From Doris montereyensis (lineage: Eukaryota > Mollusca > Gastropoda > Nudibranchia > Dorididae), in the NCBI GenBank assembly GCA_037039925.1, contig JAXRKP010000177.1, forward strand, positions 133,501-197,500: DNA of 64,000 bases, written 5' to 3'. This document shows positions 51,634-63,888 of this stretch, piece by piece. Under the pieces are notes generated by a model that was given only the letters and a program-made list of their open reading frames with translations, did not search any database and had not been told where the DNA came from. Each line of letters opens with the position of its first letter. Within the stretch, counting starts at the first letter, position 1. The position numbers were made by a program, and so were the translations under genes.

Positions 51634-54600
51634 CTCAATCTAGACTGAAAGACACAATAGCCACAAAGATATCTGGTCACAGAGGGTCGTACATCTGTCA
51701 TGTCATATAGCTTATGTCCAGCAACTGAGTACTGCATGCCTGTTCTCTGTTCAGTCCACCCTGCATTCTATCAGAGTGCTCAGTATTAACATGAACTTTG
51801 ACCTCTGATATAGATGGAAAGGAAGCCATGCAGCTTCTACAAATGAACAGTCCCCCAAAGAGTTTAAAACTGAGAGCTTTTCCACTCCCATATAAATCAT
51901 GAAATGACAATGGCCGAAGGGTGGAGTTGTTCTTACCTCCAGCCAGCCCATGTTGCTCTGATTCTGAGGAAGGCGCTAGATTTGATCTTGTACCTTCAGA
52001 AAATTGGTTTAAACTTTTATGGATAGAAGTATCTGTTTGGTCAGATGAGGAAAAATGAGAGCCAGATCTCAATATCACCTCAATTGAATCAGACTGATCA
52101 CTATGTGGCTGTTTAATGTATTTTTGTTGGCTGTGCAGCAAGCTGCCATTAAAGGTTAAGATCTCATCCCCTTTCTCTTCACAACAACATTACTACCACC
52201 ATGAGGTTGCGAACTGTCCAACACAATTTTTTGCTGAAGTGGAGAGGAACGTGCCACACTTGCCTGTCCCGCACATAACATTTCACTCAAATTTTCCTTG
52301 AAATGTGTACAAGTATGAGAATCCTCAGCACCGCCAGGCTGTGTCATGATTGCTTTCACAATAGGCCTGTTCAAACCATGTGACTCTGGAGAAGGGGACA
52401 TGGAGATTATGCTTGATGCAATGCCATCTTTTCCTTGCTGGGATTCAAAATAAATGGCGTTTACATTTTGACAGTTGAGATCATTCGCCTTGAGTACAGG
52501 GGACGACTCTGACCCATTTACAGTCTGGTCAATGCTTCCATCCCTTTCTCCATCAGGTAAACCTTCCTCTATGTTGCTTTTTCCCGCGATTTCCACTCTT
52601 AAGGTAACAGGTTCGTCTTCAACTGTTGAATCAACACGAATAAAAACCATTTCTAGTGGAATCTGATTAAACTTGATTTTACTGTTGTTATGAGCAAATC
52701 TTATGTGACTCCTGAGAAATTGTATGCTGTAATACGGATTGTCACAATAACCACAAGTGAAAAGACTGTGTGTTTCACTTATGTGTCTCTTCATGTAATC
52801 AATGTCAAAATGGAATTTCAATGAACAAATCTTACACTTATATATGGAATTCCTGTCAAAGACTGGCCTGATCGAAATCATTTGTGCAGAATTTGATTTT
52901 TGAGGAACAGCTACAGCTTTCTCTGATTTCATTTCCTGGCTCTCAGTGACTGATCCAATATTTGCTGTTTTTCAGTCATTGATAATTCTTCGTTGTAATT
53001 CTGTTCTAGTTCACAAGGAATGTCTGCTCTTTTCAGAATCAGAATGTGAGTATCTTCATCAACCTCAGGTATTTGAAGGTAACCAGAGCTTTGCTCCACT
53101 TCAGAAGATCTTCGCATATTTCCTGGTACATTTGTTTCAAAAGAAAGTGATACATCGTGAGAGGACTCGAGTTCAGGCGGAATTTGTCCCATTTCAGGAT
53201 AGTGTTGCCAATTTTCAGAAACTTTATTATTATCATCCTTAAAACTTGGTGTTGCTTGAGGCACATTTTTTGTGCCGGCACAAGTAACTTCTGAAGGTTT
53301 AGGCAATTTTGTATTAACAGTATCCGGCAAATGTTCTAAAGTTTTCAATCTCACTGATTCTAATGCATTATTAGTCTTAATGAACAGATCCTTTTCAGTG
53401 GGATCATTGCTTTCATTTGATGGTTTGATTGCCATAGATTCAACAGGTAATGACATTTCAAGTAAATGTTGCTGACTCCCAGATGACGGAGTTTCTTTGC
53501 AGACATGGATGTCTTTGCACAATTCATCACCAGTACTGCTACTGCTACTGGAATCTTCAGCACTTTTGGGAAGCTTTATTATTGATCCTCCTTGGCCTTC
53601 AATATTTATGTCACTTTTTCCTTTGTTTTCATACTGAGGACACTTTTTCATGCATTCTTTTACACTTGATAAACTCAAAGTTTCATTTTTGTCTCCTGTG
53701 CTTTGACATGCTCTCCCCTCGGGTTTGTTTCCAAATGCTGTCATTGCCCTTCTTTGTTTCTTATCTGCTTTGCAGGCCATTTCAAGAACTGTCTGTGTAA
53801 CTTCTTTGTCTTCCAGAAATTTAAAGAACATATCAACATTGATGCACCGAAAAACTTTACAATATGAACATGAAGGATACTCTTTTGGATGCTTCTCTTT
53901 TATATGTTTAACAATGAGCGATGCGTGCTCACCTTCAAAAGAGCAATCGTAGGAGCACATTACAACACTAACTTTCCCCTGACAGAAGAAAATGTGACAC
54001 AACATGCGTCTCAACCTTGATCTACTTTCACCACATTGATTGCAACTGTAAAAGCCATTCTCCTCTTGGCTGTAAAGACTGCTTAAACATTTAGCAGTTC
54101 TTTCCTCTGCACATAGATCATAGATTCGTTCCATCTGATGTGATGTAGATTTGGAAGTCAATTTTCTAAATGAATGTGGATTGTTATCCTTGGTTGTGAG
54201 TGTTTCAAATTTTCCGGTGAGTTTGGAATATCTGAAAAAGACCTCTTTGAATTTACAAAATCTCCATTTTCAGCCCCACTTTGGGAGCTGCTGACATTAC
54301 AATGTGATGTTCTGTTATCAAGTGCTAAAGTACTTGCCAAAAACGGTACTTTCTGGTTTGGGGGAAACTGCTCGTCATGATAACCATCTAGATTTGACAT
54401 GCTGTGTTTTTCAGCATGTTTTTGAACCATCTGAGGTGGTTCTGTATTTTCTGTTCTTACTTTAACATCAGCACCTCGAGTCTCTGCACAGCTCAAGGAT
54501 TGTTCACAAGCCCTAAGGTCTGCTGAAGAAGAAACCTGACTTGTTAAAGGTTCAGAAGATAAGGCTTCATTTGAATTATTTGGTAAAGAAGTGAGAGATA

Positions 54601-57600
54601 TTGGACTTTCTACAGCATTCGTTGTTTTACTTACGTCAAATTCAAGATGAGCAGAACTGGATTCATCCGATCCCTCAGAGCCACTCCTATTTGGTTTGAT
54701 GCTGCGGTCATTTCTCTCTTTCACCAGTTTTGAAAAGGATTCTTTGTATAAAACACGATCTTTACATAGAAGCTTAACATACTGCCTTGAAACCTAGGCT
54801 TGGTTGGATGCTCTTCTCTGCTATGCTTTTCTGCAGATTTTGAATCAAGAAAATTGCTCCCACAGTGATTGCAGCCATACGTTTTCAAGGTTGCACTTTC
54901 CCAGTGATTTTTTAAAGTCTGAAGGGATGAAAATTTGGATTCACATATATTGCAGCTAAAGCTGGCACTTGATATATTCTCCTGTTTAGATTCCATTAAG
55001 CATATTGATGTATTCAATATTCCATGCTCAACTTTTACAAGAACTTTGGAGTTTTCCCAAATTAATCCTGAGTAAGAATCAGAGGAATGGCCTAGATGAC
55101 ACTGCATGTGATCCAACAAAGCAGCAGTGCTTTGTCCTTCAAAGCCGCAATAAAAACATAAGTATGTGGATTCCATTCCATGAGTGTTTTGAGCATGAGT
55201 AAGAAAGTTGACTGGGAGACAGCTTGAGTAATCACAGTCAGAAAAAGTGCATTTGTAAAAATTGCAAGTAGTTGAAGTAGTATGACCAGTGTCATTTGGA
55301 ATGTCAAGGTCCATCTCAACCGACGGCTTCTCTGTTAAACTGTTTTTATGTTCTAAAAGATCATAAGGAACTGAGGGTTTGACATAAGCATTTGTTTGCA
55401 AATTTCCATTTTTGAGTTCACTTCCATTGGTCCCTTTTGTCTTGTCTCTACCCTCAACATTTTTTACAGAGACAAAATGAAGTGCATCAGTGTCACCTCT
55501 AGAGTCAACCTTTGATGTATCAGCTTCTGAATTATTACTTCTTTTTTTTGGTGGCTCTGGCTCCAGATCAGTTTATAAGTCAAATTACTCTGTGTTTGAA
55601 CAATGGCAGAGGCTCTTACATCCTCTTCATTACCTTCTTCAACCGTTAAGTTACATACATCACTTTCAAGATTTCCATCATTTGCAGTTTTTGTGTTCAA
55701 CTTTTCGTTTGGGATAAAAATGTTGCTTGACTCACATGAACAACTTACCAACTTTTTATTTTTATGACCTCCAATGTCTACAGAGATCACATCAGTGTTG
55801 AGATTTTCAGAAGCGTCCTTTATTATGCCCTCAAGAGAGTCTCTCTTAATTCTTCTGCTTTAAGAAGTCCTCCAGTAATGTCTCCTGTACTTGTGTTCAT
55901 ATGCACTTTAGAGGTCAAATTGTCATATGCTACACTCGATGTTGAAATCTTTTCCTTTGCTTCATTACCAGTACTAGAAAGATATTCTCTATTTTGGTCT
56001 GTCAAACTAGGTTCTTCAATTTCTTCCTGAGCCTCTACTTTTATCTCTAATTGAGTAATACAGTTTGGATCCTCTGAGATGATTGCTAGACGGTCTAATG
56101 GTTGATGAGGCTGACAAACAATGTCACTATTCACACAGGTTACTTTTGAAAGAGATAGCTGCTTCATATCTGACAAGGAAACATTTTCCTTTTTAATAAA
56201 AACATTCTTCTCAACAGAAGCTGCTGTTGGACCATTCTGAAAACAAATGTAAAAAGATCCATTGGCTTTGTCATTAAGTACTTTCATAACTCTCTGAAGA
56301 TGAGGGCACTCAACATCAAAAAATTCGATGAACAAGATGAAACCGTATCTAGGCTGTGGGCATGTTTTTCCCAGATATGCCGAATGAAAGAATTGCTATC
56401 CTTAAAGCGTAATTTACAGTTGCTGCAAATATAAACAATTTCATTGTTAAGATAAAAAATACAGAGATAGGAATAGTCATCATCTTTTGATGATTTTTCA
56501 ACTGATGTGGTGGTCTGTGAACCACTGTCACTTTTAACAATACCTAAACCAACATTGTCACTTTGAGTCGTCATTTCCAGTTGAGCCAAGTTATAATGTT
56601 CCTTTGCTAAAGGTTTATCAATTGGGGAATGACACCTTCCCACTGTAGATTTGCTTTCCTTACACTGTATATCTGATAACACTGGGATAATGGTAGCTGC
56701 ATCAAATTGTGCCACCTCACCTCTTGGAGAGCATCTTAAATCTGTTGACTGAATGGAAGGAACATTACTTTTCTTTAAACGTCTTGAAGATTCAAGAGAT
56801 GCTGGACTAACATTACTTAACACCTGCTGAACATGTTTAGCAACAAAAGAGTGATCTGATTTGTCTCCAGGATGAAGTGGATATTTTCATAGACCAACAG
56901 TTTCGTCGTTGGCGAAACTGCATTTGATCTGACACCCTGAGGAAGACAGCTGAAAGTTTGACATAAAAGGAAACTGTCTGCGTTGGTACCTTTGACAAAT
57001 CCAGGAGAATATAGATTGACATTATTTGATGCCTTTGCAACGAATCCAGATTCATTTGATTTGTCACTGGAAGAAGATGGAGAATTGTTCGTTATGATTT
57101 GCAACTCCTTTGGAAAAATAGATGTTTGTGATACAGAACATGGCAACACAGCATAAGGAGGATGGTGAGATAACTGAGTCAAAGGAATACTATCCAAGTT
57201 CATATGTGACATAACTTTACGAAAGTCAGGAGCAATCTTAATTGGCCCTTGTGAAATGGTTTTGATTGCCCTCTTTTTTATCATCCTGTCTCCCGGCAAA
57301 CATGAAGGTTTCTCGGCTGTATCATTTTGCTGCAAGTGTTCAGCTCTTGGATGATCAAGTGGCCGCTTTACAGCTTGATAAGGGTGGGTTGACATAGAAA
57401 CAGATGGAACTCTAATGCACTTGTCAATGTCAGCTCCACCTTCAAGATATTTTGGTGACAGATTGCTGGATCCTTGCAAAGTGTTTCTCACATGACCAGA
57501 TTTATTTGAATTCTTCTTAGGACAATGTGGCGGTGTTCCCAAAGCATGTGCTCTGGTTGAGTATTGATCTGCTGGAGATATGATGTGTGATGTCTGAGCA

Positions 57601-58277
57601 GGAGGGCACCATAATTGAAGTGTATGAATACTACCCTGGTTAATATTGATTCCAGGAATATTTGTTTGAATTACACTCTTTTCAGAAGGGTATGAAGAAT
57701 CCCCAGATGTACACTCCTCCTTTCCATGTTGGATTCTTGGGGTACTAGCGCTTTCCACTAAAGTTTCAAACTGTTTACCAGGTGCTTCAGTGGAAGTGGA
57801 AGACAAGTTTTGTTTATCCTTGTCAGTACCTAAAGTAGATTCAGCACATCCCAGAGTAATAACTCTCTTGATAGGAGTAATAAAAATATAGCCTTTGGAC
57901 CTAGCAATGTCCAAGTATTTCTCAGTATCTGTTGCAATCTTAAGGTTATAAGAACTTGTCATTGATGGGTGGGTATGTTCGAAATGAGTTAAAGTTTCAT
58001 TCTTGGTCTCAAACTCATCATCACAGAAGCTACATTTGAATGGTTTCTCTAGCAAGTGATGCTGCAAGTGCTCAATGAATTCATATTTACTTTGACTGAC
58101 TTTGCAAATAGAGCAACTGTACTCTTCACATTGTTTCTTGAAACTAATGGTGATCTGGGTTTTCTTCTTGGTGCATATGTGAGATTGAAATGTCCCAGTA
58201 TGCGAGGCTTTGAACTGGCAAATACTGCACACCTTCACGCCTAGCTTTTCCCAGGCACTGTCTACCCCTGAAGTCAT
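51634..58277 (-). CDS. Giant exon of an unrecognised multi-C2H2 zinc-finger protein
   Basis: About 2,200 residues from ATG 58277 to the donor CTCAAT|GTAAGT side at 51634/51633 (read on the minus strand as TTGAG|GTAAGT). I do not recognise the orthologue. Fingers are scattered singly or in pairs in a long low-complexity, acidic/serine-rich background: CSICQFKASH, CSICKVSQ, CSFCDDEF (near 58.2-58.0 kb); CSNCKLRF (56.4); CTFSDCDY, CFYCGFEG, CNICESKF, CNHCGSNF (55.2-54.8); CNQCGESR, CSYDCSFEG (54.1-53.9); CKICSLKF, CGYCDNPY (52.8-52.7); CRSCMASF, CGYCVFQS (51.85-51.66). A basic PPKKRS patch near 55550 could be a nuclear signal. Likely nuclear DNA-binding regulator (inference). The frame changes about nine times, near 56880, 56310, 55820, 55545, 54785, 54195, 52970, 52150 and 51710, yet each next frame continues natural-looking protein. 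tgcag directly ahead of the ATG may be an acceptor, so a 5' UTR exon may lie upstream. Confidence 0.85.
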
Positions 58278-58796
58278 CCTGCATATTCATTTATGTCAGC
58301 AGCTATGGGGGTTGTTACTGTTTCCTGGAGATGATAGCAATAACAAAAATATATGACCGGCTTGAAAAAATTACTTTGCTGAAACATAAAATCACATACA
58401 TTTATAATACAAAACACGACAAAAAAGTGAAACATGCTTTCATTGAATCAATACCAAGCAGGTATGTACCCTGGCTAAAAATAAAAAAATACCCTACTCA
58501 CCACACATGAATGAAAGTTAAAAAGATGTTTTTTAATTCAAATCTGGCACAAATTAGAAAGTGTCCTCTGAACTGGAAATAACCTTGTAAACATAACTGT
58601 ATGCTCAATTACCACTGAGATCTGCAAGACAAACTTTTATTGGAACGCATGCTACCCATGCATCAAGGTAATTAAATGTGGTCTGGGGTTTCCCAGTTAC
58701 TAAAAATCCATGCGTGATTCTACCACTTGATTAAAATACCAGTATGTAAGAGATGTATTTGGAACTTGTAGTAAGTATCAGATACTATGGAAATGT

Positions 58797-59312
58797 TAAC
58801 TTTTTCTTTATCAGTTTCAATTCTACCTTCTGGTGTGTAGGTTTCGATGCCCGAAATGATCTTTCTCCATGCTACCCTGTCCTGACATTTTGTTTATTTC
58901 TGTGAAGCTAAACTTTCTTTGCTTTGGTACCTCTTTTATATCTTCGTTTAACTTTCTCTCTTGGTCTTTTACCTTGGGTTTTACATTGTATACTGATCTA
59001 GCTATTCTCTTTTCATTCATTTTATTAACACGCCCAAGCCATCTCAATTGATTTATTTCTATCTTAATTTTAATGCCATCCGCTTTGGTTTGATCTCTTA
59101 TTGGTGTGCTTCTGATTTTGTCTTTTTAGTTTTCCCTACTTCTCTTTGAGATATTTCATTTAAGGCGCCTGTACTCTACTGTATTCCCTACTGTCAGGTT
59201 CACTGCTATAGAGGAGAGTAGGACAATAAACTGTGTTGTATACACTGCCATTTTGGTTTTTGTCGACAATTCTTGTTTACCTACATATATATGCCTTTCC
59301 TAGATGCTTATA
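58797..59312 (-). mobile_element. LINE family A 3' part, left of the nested insert
   Basis: Minus strand reads M-R-W-L-G-R-V-N-K-M-N-E-K-R-I-A, then KPKVKDQERKLNEDIKEVP, the typical C-terminus of RTE-type polyproteins, then the 3' end. Broken at its upstream side by a pogo-type element at a TA. Confidence 0.85.
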
Positions 59313-60030
59313 CAGTGGAGCACGTTTAAACCGAAAGTGACGGGACCGGCCAATGTATTTCGGTTTAGAGGTCTTTTCGATTTAGCGCTAGTCCCTCGGA
59401 AATGACGTTCGGTAAAGGGAAAGTAATAATGTATTTAAAGTATTTCTAGAGTTGTCTCCCTTGACATCATGCACACGGCGTGGCCTGCCGTGGACCCTAT
59501 GATATGATGCACGTTTGTCTTCATTTATGTTTAGTTGTTTTTTTTGTTTTCAATTTTATTTCAGAAAAACAAACAATAAAGACGATTTTTAATAACAGAA
59601 TGAATATTATGCTCTGAAAAAATCCTTGATAGACGTTTGTCTAGTGCTGTTAAGTGTTACGTTATCCACAAAATCTCTTACTGAATCAAGCATCAGCATA
59701 TAATTCTCAGATCCAGCCTGGTTTTCTAGAAACTGCTGAATAATATCCAATGCATCTCGTGTTTGCGCTGCACTTGGTGGTGGTGGTGGTGGGGCATTGG
59801 AGACAGACTCCTCAGGCTTGTCTGTTTCAGCCAACTGTGCCGATTCACAAATACGATAACATATTATATATTGGCTCTGCATTTCGCTATCCACGTATGG
59901 AGCATTGAGCTGGTTTCGAGATAATGGAGAAAAAAATTATTTCTTCACCGATAAAGCGATTACCTCCATGATTCTTACATACGACTTGATGCTGCGATAC
60001 TGTTTGGGACTAAATCGTCTGTTAAAAAAT
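59313..60030 (-). mobile_element. Partial pogo/Tigger transposon with transposase C-terminus
   Basis: Begins at TA (59311-59312) with CAGTGGAGCACGTTTAAACC. The minus strand encodes 95 residues ending at 59607 with ALDIIQQFLENQAGSENYML and T-R-Q-T-S-I-K-D-F-F-R-A, which resembles the tail of Tigger/CENP-B-type transposases (Q-x-S/T-I-x-D-F-F). A proline run lies in the middle. The other end and the catalytic core are absent, cut by the adjoining LINE fragment. Confidence 0.7.
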
Positions 60031-60825
60031 GGACATGAATTGTCTCGACATCTGCCGATCCAATGTGGACATTTCAGATGCAGTTAAGAATCTGGGATGT
60101 ATATTTGATGCTCATTTAACTATGTCTACTCACATTAGTAAAGTATGCCAAACCTCATTATTTCATTTAAGAAATATAAGAAACATTTAGAACTTTCATT
60201 GATTACGATACCTACAAAATTACTTATTAATGCCTTTGTCACCAGTCGACTTGACTACTGTAATTCTTTACTTTTTGGCTTACCTAAAACTTCTACTTTG
60301 TTGCTAAAGTAATTGCTCTTAAGAATAAGAATGACCATGTTACTCCCATTTCGAAAGACCTCCACTGGCTGCCTATAATTGAGAGAATTAAATTCAAAAT
60401 CCTTTGTTTAACATACAAATGCTTGTCATGAACAGGCCCCCTAACTATCTCAGCGAACTTATCTCGCATCATGTGCCTTCACGAACCCTTAGATCTAGTT
60501 ATGATAATAACCTTTCTATGCCTTGTGCGTTTACGCGTACAGTGATAGAGCCTTCTCAGTCTGTTCTCCTCATTTATGGAATTCACCTCAGTGGTTTGTG
60601 TAAATTGTCTTCGTCTTACGAATCTTTCAAGAAGAACCGTAAAACCCATCTTTTTAGGTTGACTTTTTCTTAATGATGAGGCTAAATGTATGCGTGGTAA
60701 TTTTAATTTTGATTTTATTCCAGTCATAATAATACGTTTTAAAATGTATGAAATTGTCTTGTAATGCTAATGCTAAGATAATGCGACTTATAAATTCATA
60801 TTATTATTATTATTATTATTCCACC
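60030..60825 (+). mobile_element. CR1/L2-like LINE C-terminal fragment with (ATT)n tail
   Basis: Plus strand reads V-K-N-L-G-C-I-F-D-A-H-L-T-M, INAFVTSRLDYCNSLLFGLP, HVTPISKDLHWLPIIERIKF, then cgacttataaattcatatta and (TTA)n. Related to but not identical with the element at 39.6-43.2 kb. Several stops and shifts. Confidence 0.85.
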
Positions 60826-62180
60826 ATTGCTGTTCTTTTCCTATCTCCTTTAATGTATTTCCTACCACAGACCTCTTGAGTACAACTGAGAGTGTTTCAT
60901 TATACATCTGCAACTTTTCTTCTATTGTGCTAACATTCAGATCCATATGTCTTTCAATGATAAATCTTTTTATCCTAGATTGGTACATGTTTTACTACTG
61001 GTTTATTTAGTTCCTCTATTTTGAGTTTAGTAGCCTTCTTCTCTTTCCTTTTCTGTTTGTTTTCTTCAGTCAGTTGTTTCATTTTGGCAATCACTAAGTG
61101 ATGATCACTAAATATTTCTGCTCCTCTGTTTACTCTTGCATCCAATTTACCGTAAAAAAAGGGAGCTGCTAACTATTATGTAGTAGGTAGTCTATTATTG
61201 ACTTTTCACACCTCTCTTCATTTACTCTTGTACTTGTATATTTGTGGATATCTTTATGAGGAAAAAAGGTGTTGGTTATTTTATGTTATTCTTTAGACAA
61301 AAATCTATTAGTCTCTCTCCACCTGGAGAAGTTGTTGTCACTCCTTCTTTTCCTGTTACTCCTCCTGACGTTTCTATATTTTTGCCTGCTCTAGCGTTTA
61401 AATCTCCTAAAAGATTAGTTCCTGTTTGGGTTTAAGATTCTCTGCAGCTATTTGTAAATCGTTTCGAAGATATCTTATTCTTCTTTAGTTGCGTCTTCGC
61501 TTGGTCCATAAGCTATTAATAATTTAATTTCTATTCCTTTTGGTTTAATAATAATTACCTCTAATACTAATTGCCATGGGCATATAAATTTCCAACTTTC
61601 TAGTAGTAGCTTTTCATTCATTTTATGCACTAGGAGGCCTACTCTTACTCTAGCTCTATCTTTGACATATACTCCTGAGAAGATTAAAGTATGATTCAGT
61701 CCTACATTTTCTATTCTTTGTCCTTTTTCTTGGTTTCTGTAATGGCCAAAATATCTACTTTGAATTTTTCCATTTCTTCAACTAATGCCAACTCCTTTCC
61801 ATTTATTGCCCTAACGTTCCATGTTCCAAAAATGACAGTCCGTATTCATTTCCAAGTTCGTCTTGAAAGATCAAGCCAGTTGTATTATATTTATTTCTCT
61901 GAATCTGTTTGTTTTTGGATAAGCAGGGGATTAGCCCACTGTACCCTGGGTAGATGGTGGGGCTGTCACCTTGAGGCCCCCTACCAGGCCATGTTATTTT
62001 CTGTCAGGGTTAACTCCCTTAGCCTTTAGTCATTCAAGACCAGCCTGCAAGGCAGCACGTTGTTTTCTGTCAGGGTTAAAACTCCCTTAGCCTTTGGTCG
62101 ACCAAGACCCGCCTGCAAGACAGCAGGAGACTTGTGGAGGGCGGAATTATCTACTCCCCGCACAAGTGCTTACCTGTCCA
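60826..62180 (-). mobile_element. LINE family A 5' part: 5' UTR, endonuclease, linker
   Basis: Minus strand reads F-G-T-W-N-V-R near 61830, then KELALVEEMEKFKVDILAIT and E-T-K-K-K, later I-A-Y-G-P-S-E-D-A-T near 61500: the APE endonuclease of RTE-type LINEs. The linker VSTIEEKLQMYNETLS is at about 60930. A 66-bp segment at 61993-62058 is tandemly repeated at 62059-62124 in what would be the 5' UTR. Probably the upstream half of the copy at 58797. Confidence 0.8.
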
Positions 62181-63849
62181 CTGCCCGGAAAAGTAGGCTG
62201 TAATAGATATTATTGATAGTAAACAATGCAATCTAAACACGATGACAACAATGATAACAGGATGATTTGCCTGCAACATCACCTAAATGGACATAAAAAT
62301 AATCACAATAATCTCAGGTACGTCGTGGTCAAGCGTGGCACCCTCGTCACGGGAGAGAAAACTATCGGCGCCACGCGCGGAAGCCTTGAACACAGCGGAA
62401 CAATATTATCGATCGACATTGAGGTCCGCCGGCAGGTTAGCCAAAGGCTTTTAATATAAATATTGATCATCTAATGTGATGTATCTTTTAGAAAAATAAA
62501 GCTGGCAATATATTTCCTCTAATATAAATATTGATCACATCTAATCACATAGTTAAGTCACACAAAATTTTATGTCAAATGGACATAAAAAAAATAATCG
62601 GAACAATATTTAGGAAACATGCAAAGGTCCATGCCCGCCGGCAGGTTGGCCTTAAAAGGCTGTGCATGCAATATATAATTGATCACATCTAATTGTGCGC
62701 ACAGTTAAAAAATTCTATTGTATCTAGAAAAATGCAAAGTTCTCACTGGCAATATATTTCCTCTAAGCGTTCAATCGTATGCCCATACTGTAGCCATGCA
62801 CACAGTTAGTTAAGTCACACAATTCTGAAATTTCTCCTGTCAAACTTTGATGCACTTTGCACAAAAAAAAAGTAGTTAAGTCTCAAAAAAATTTCCTGTC
62901 AAACATTGATCATTGATAATGCGCAGTCTCAAAAAGCCAATCACTTGCAATACATAGTAGATCTAGATTTGAACCTTCAAACTTTTACTTTCGGGAATTC
63001 CATCTAGATTCTAAATCACAAAGTTCTATTCTAGAATCTAGATCTCCAATTTATCTAGCTATAGATCTAGCTCTAAGTCTAGTCTAAGATGGGTCTAGAT
63101 ATCTAGATTTAGATATATCTGAAGATCTATTCTAATTCATTCATGTGAAAAAAATTCGCAGAAATTGTTTAAACTTCATGCAATGATGCACGCTTTTATA
63201 TTTTATGCAATACATATGAATAGAATACACTATCAACTCTAGATCTAGAATTAAGAATAAATGTATAGATCTAGATCTAGAAGTTAAATTATAGCATAAT
63301 TATAATAGATTAATACGATATTATCAAATAATTATGAAATATAGATCTAATATCTGTAATATTTTCATTAAGAATACCGAAAAGTGGGCTTGACTTCTTT
63401 GTAATCCCACATCGATGTCATTAACGTGTAGTCAAGTAGATACAGAATCTAGTCTAGGCTTCTTGAAATCTACACTGGCGCTCGTACTAAAGGTTCCGAA
63501 AATACTGTTTGACTATGAGACTCTTCAGCTCGATAGAAATAGTAAAGACCCGTAGCGCGAAATGAGAAGTAAAGGCGTAGGATCGATTCCATGTGTTGTT
63601 GCTTTCGCTGCAACATTAATCGTTCGGGCGCCTTTCGATATAATCGTCATCTCGATGCGCACACCTCCAACACCTCTCCAGATGCAAGGCTCGTGGTAGG
63701 ACGTCTATATAGACGGCCTTGGGTGCACCCAAAGCCAAAACTTTCCATGTCTCATTGATCCACCACGACTGTTTCAGGGGGAAGAGTACGTATCGTGCTC
63801 TGTTTATCGTGGTTACCCAAGAGGCCTAAAACAGTCTTAATTGTAATTA

Positions 63850-63888
<39 letters not shown>

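Noticed and set aside
51634..58277. Programmed ribosomal frameshifting in the zinc-finger gene
   Set aside because: About nine shifts in both directions, at different sequences, with similar breaks in the DPY19-like gene and the LINE. Assembly indels explain all of them.
51634..58277. A cluster of nine separate minus-strand genes or an operon
   Set aside because: Neighbouring frames abut or overlap by a few bases and continue one protein when a base is changed; starts inside are incidental ATGs.
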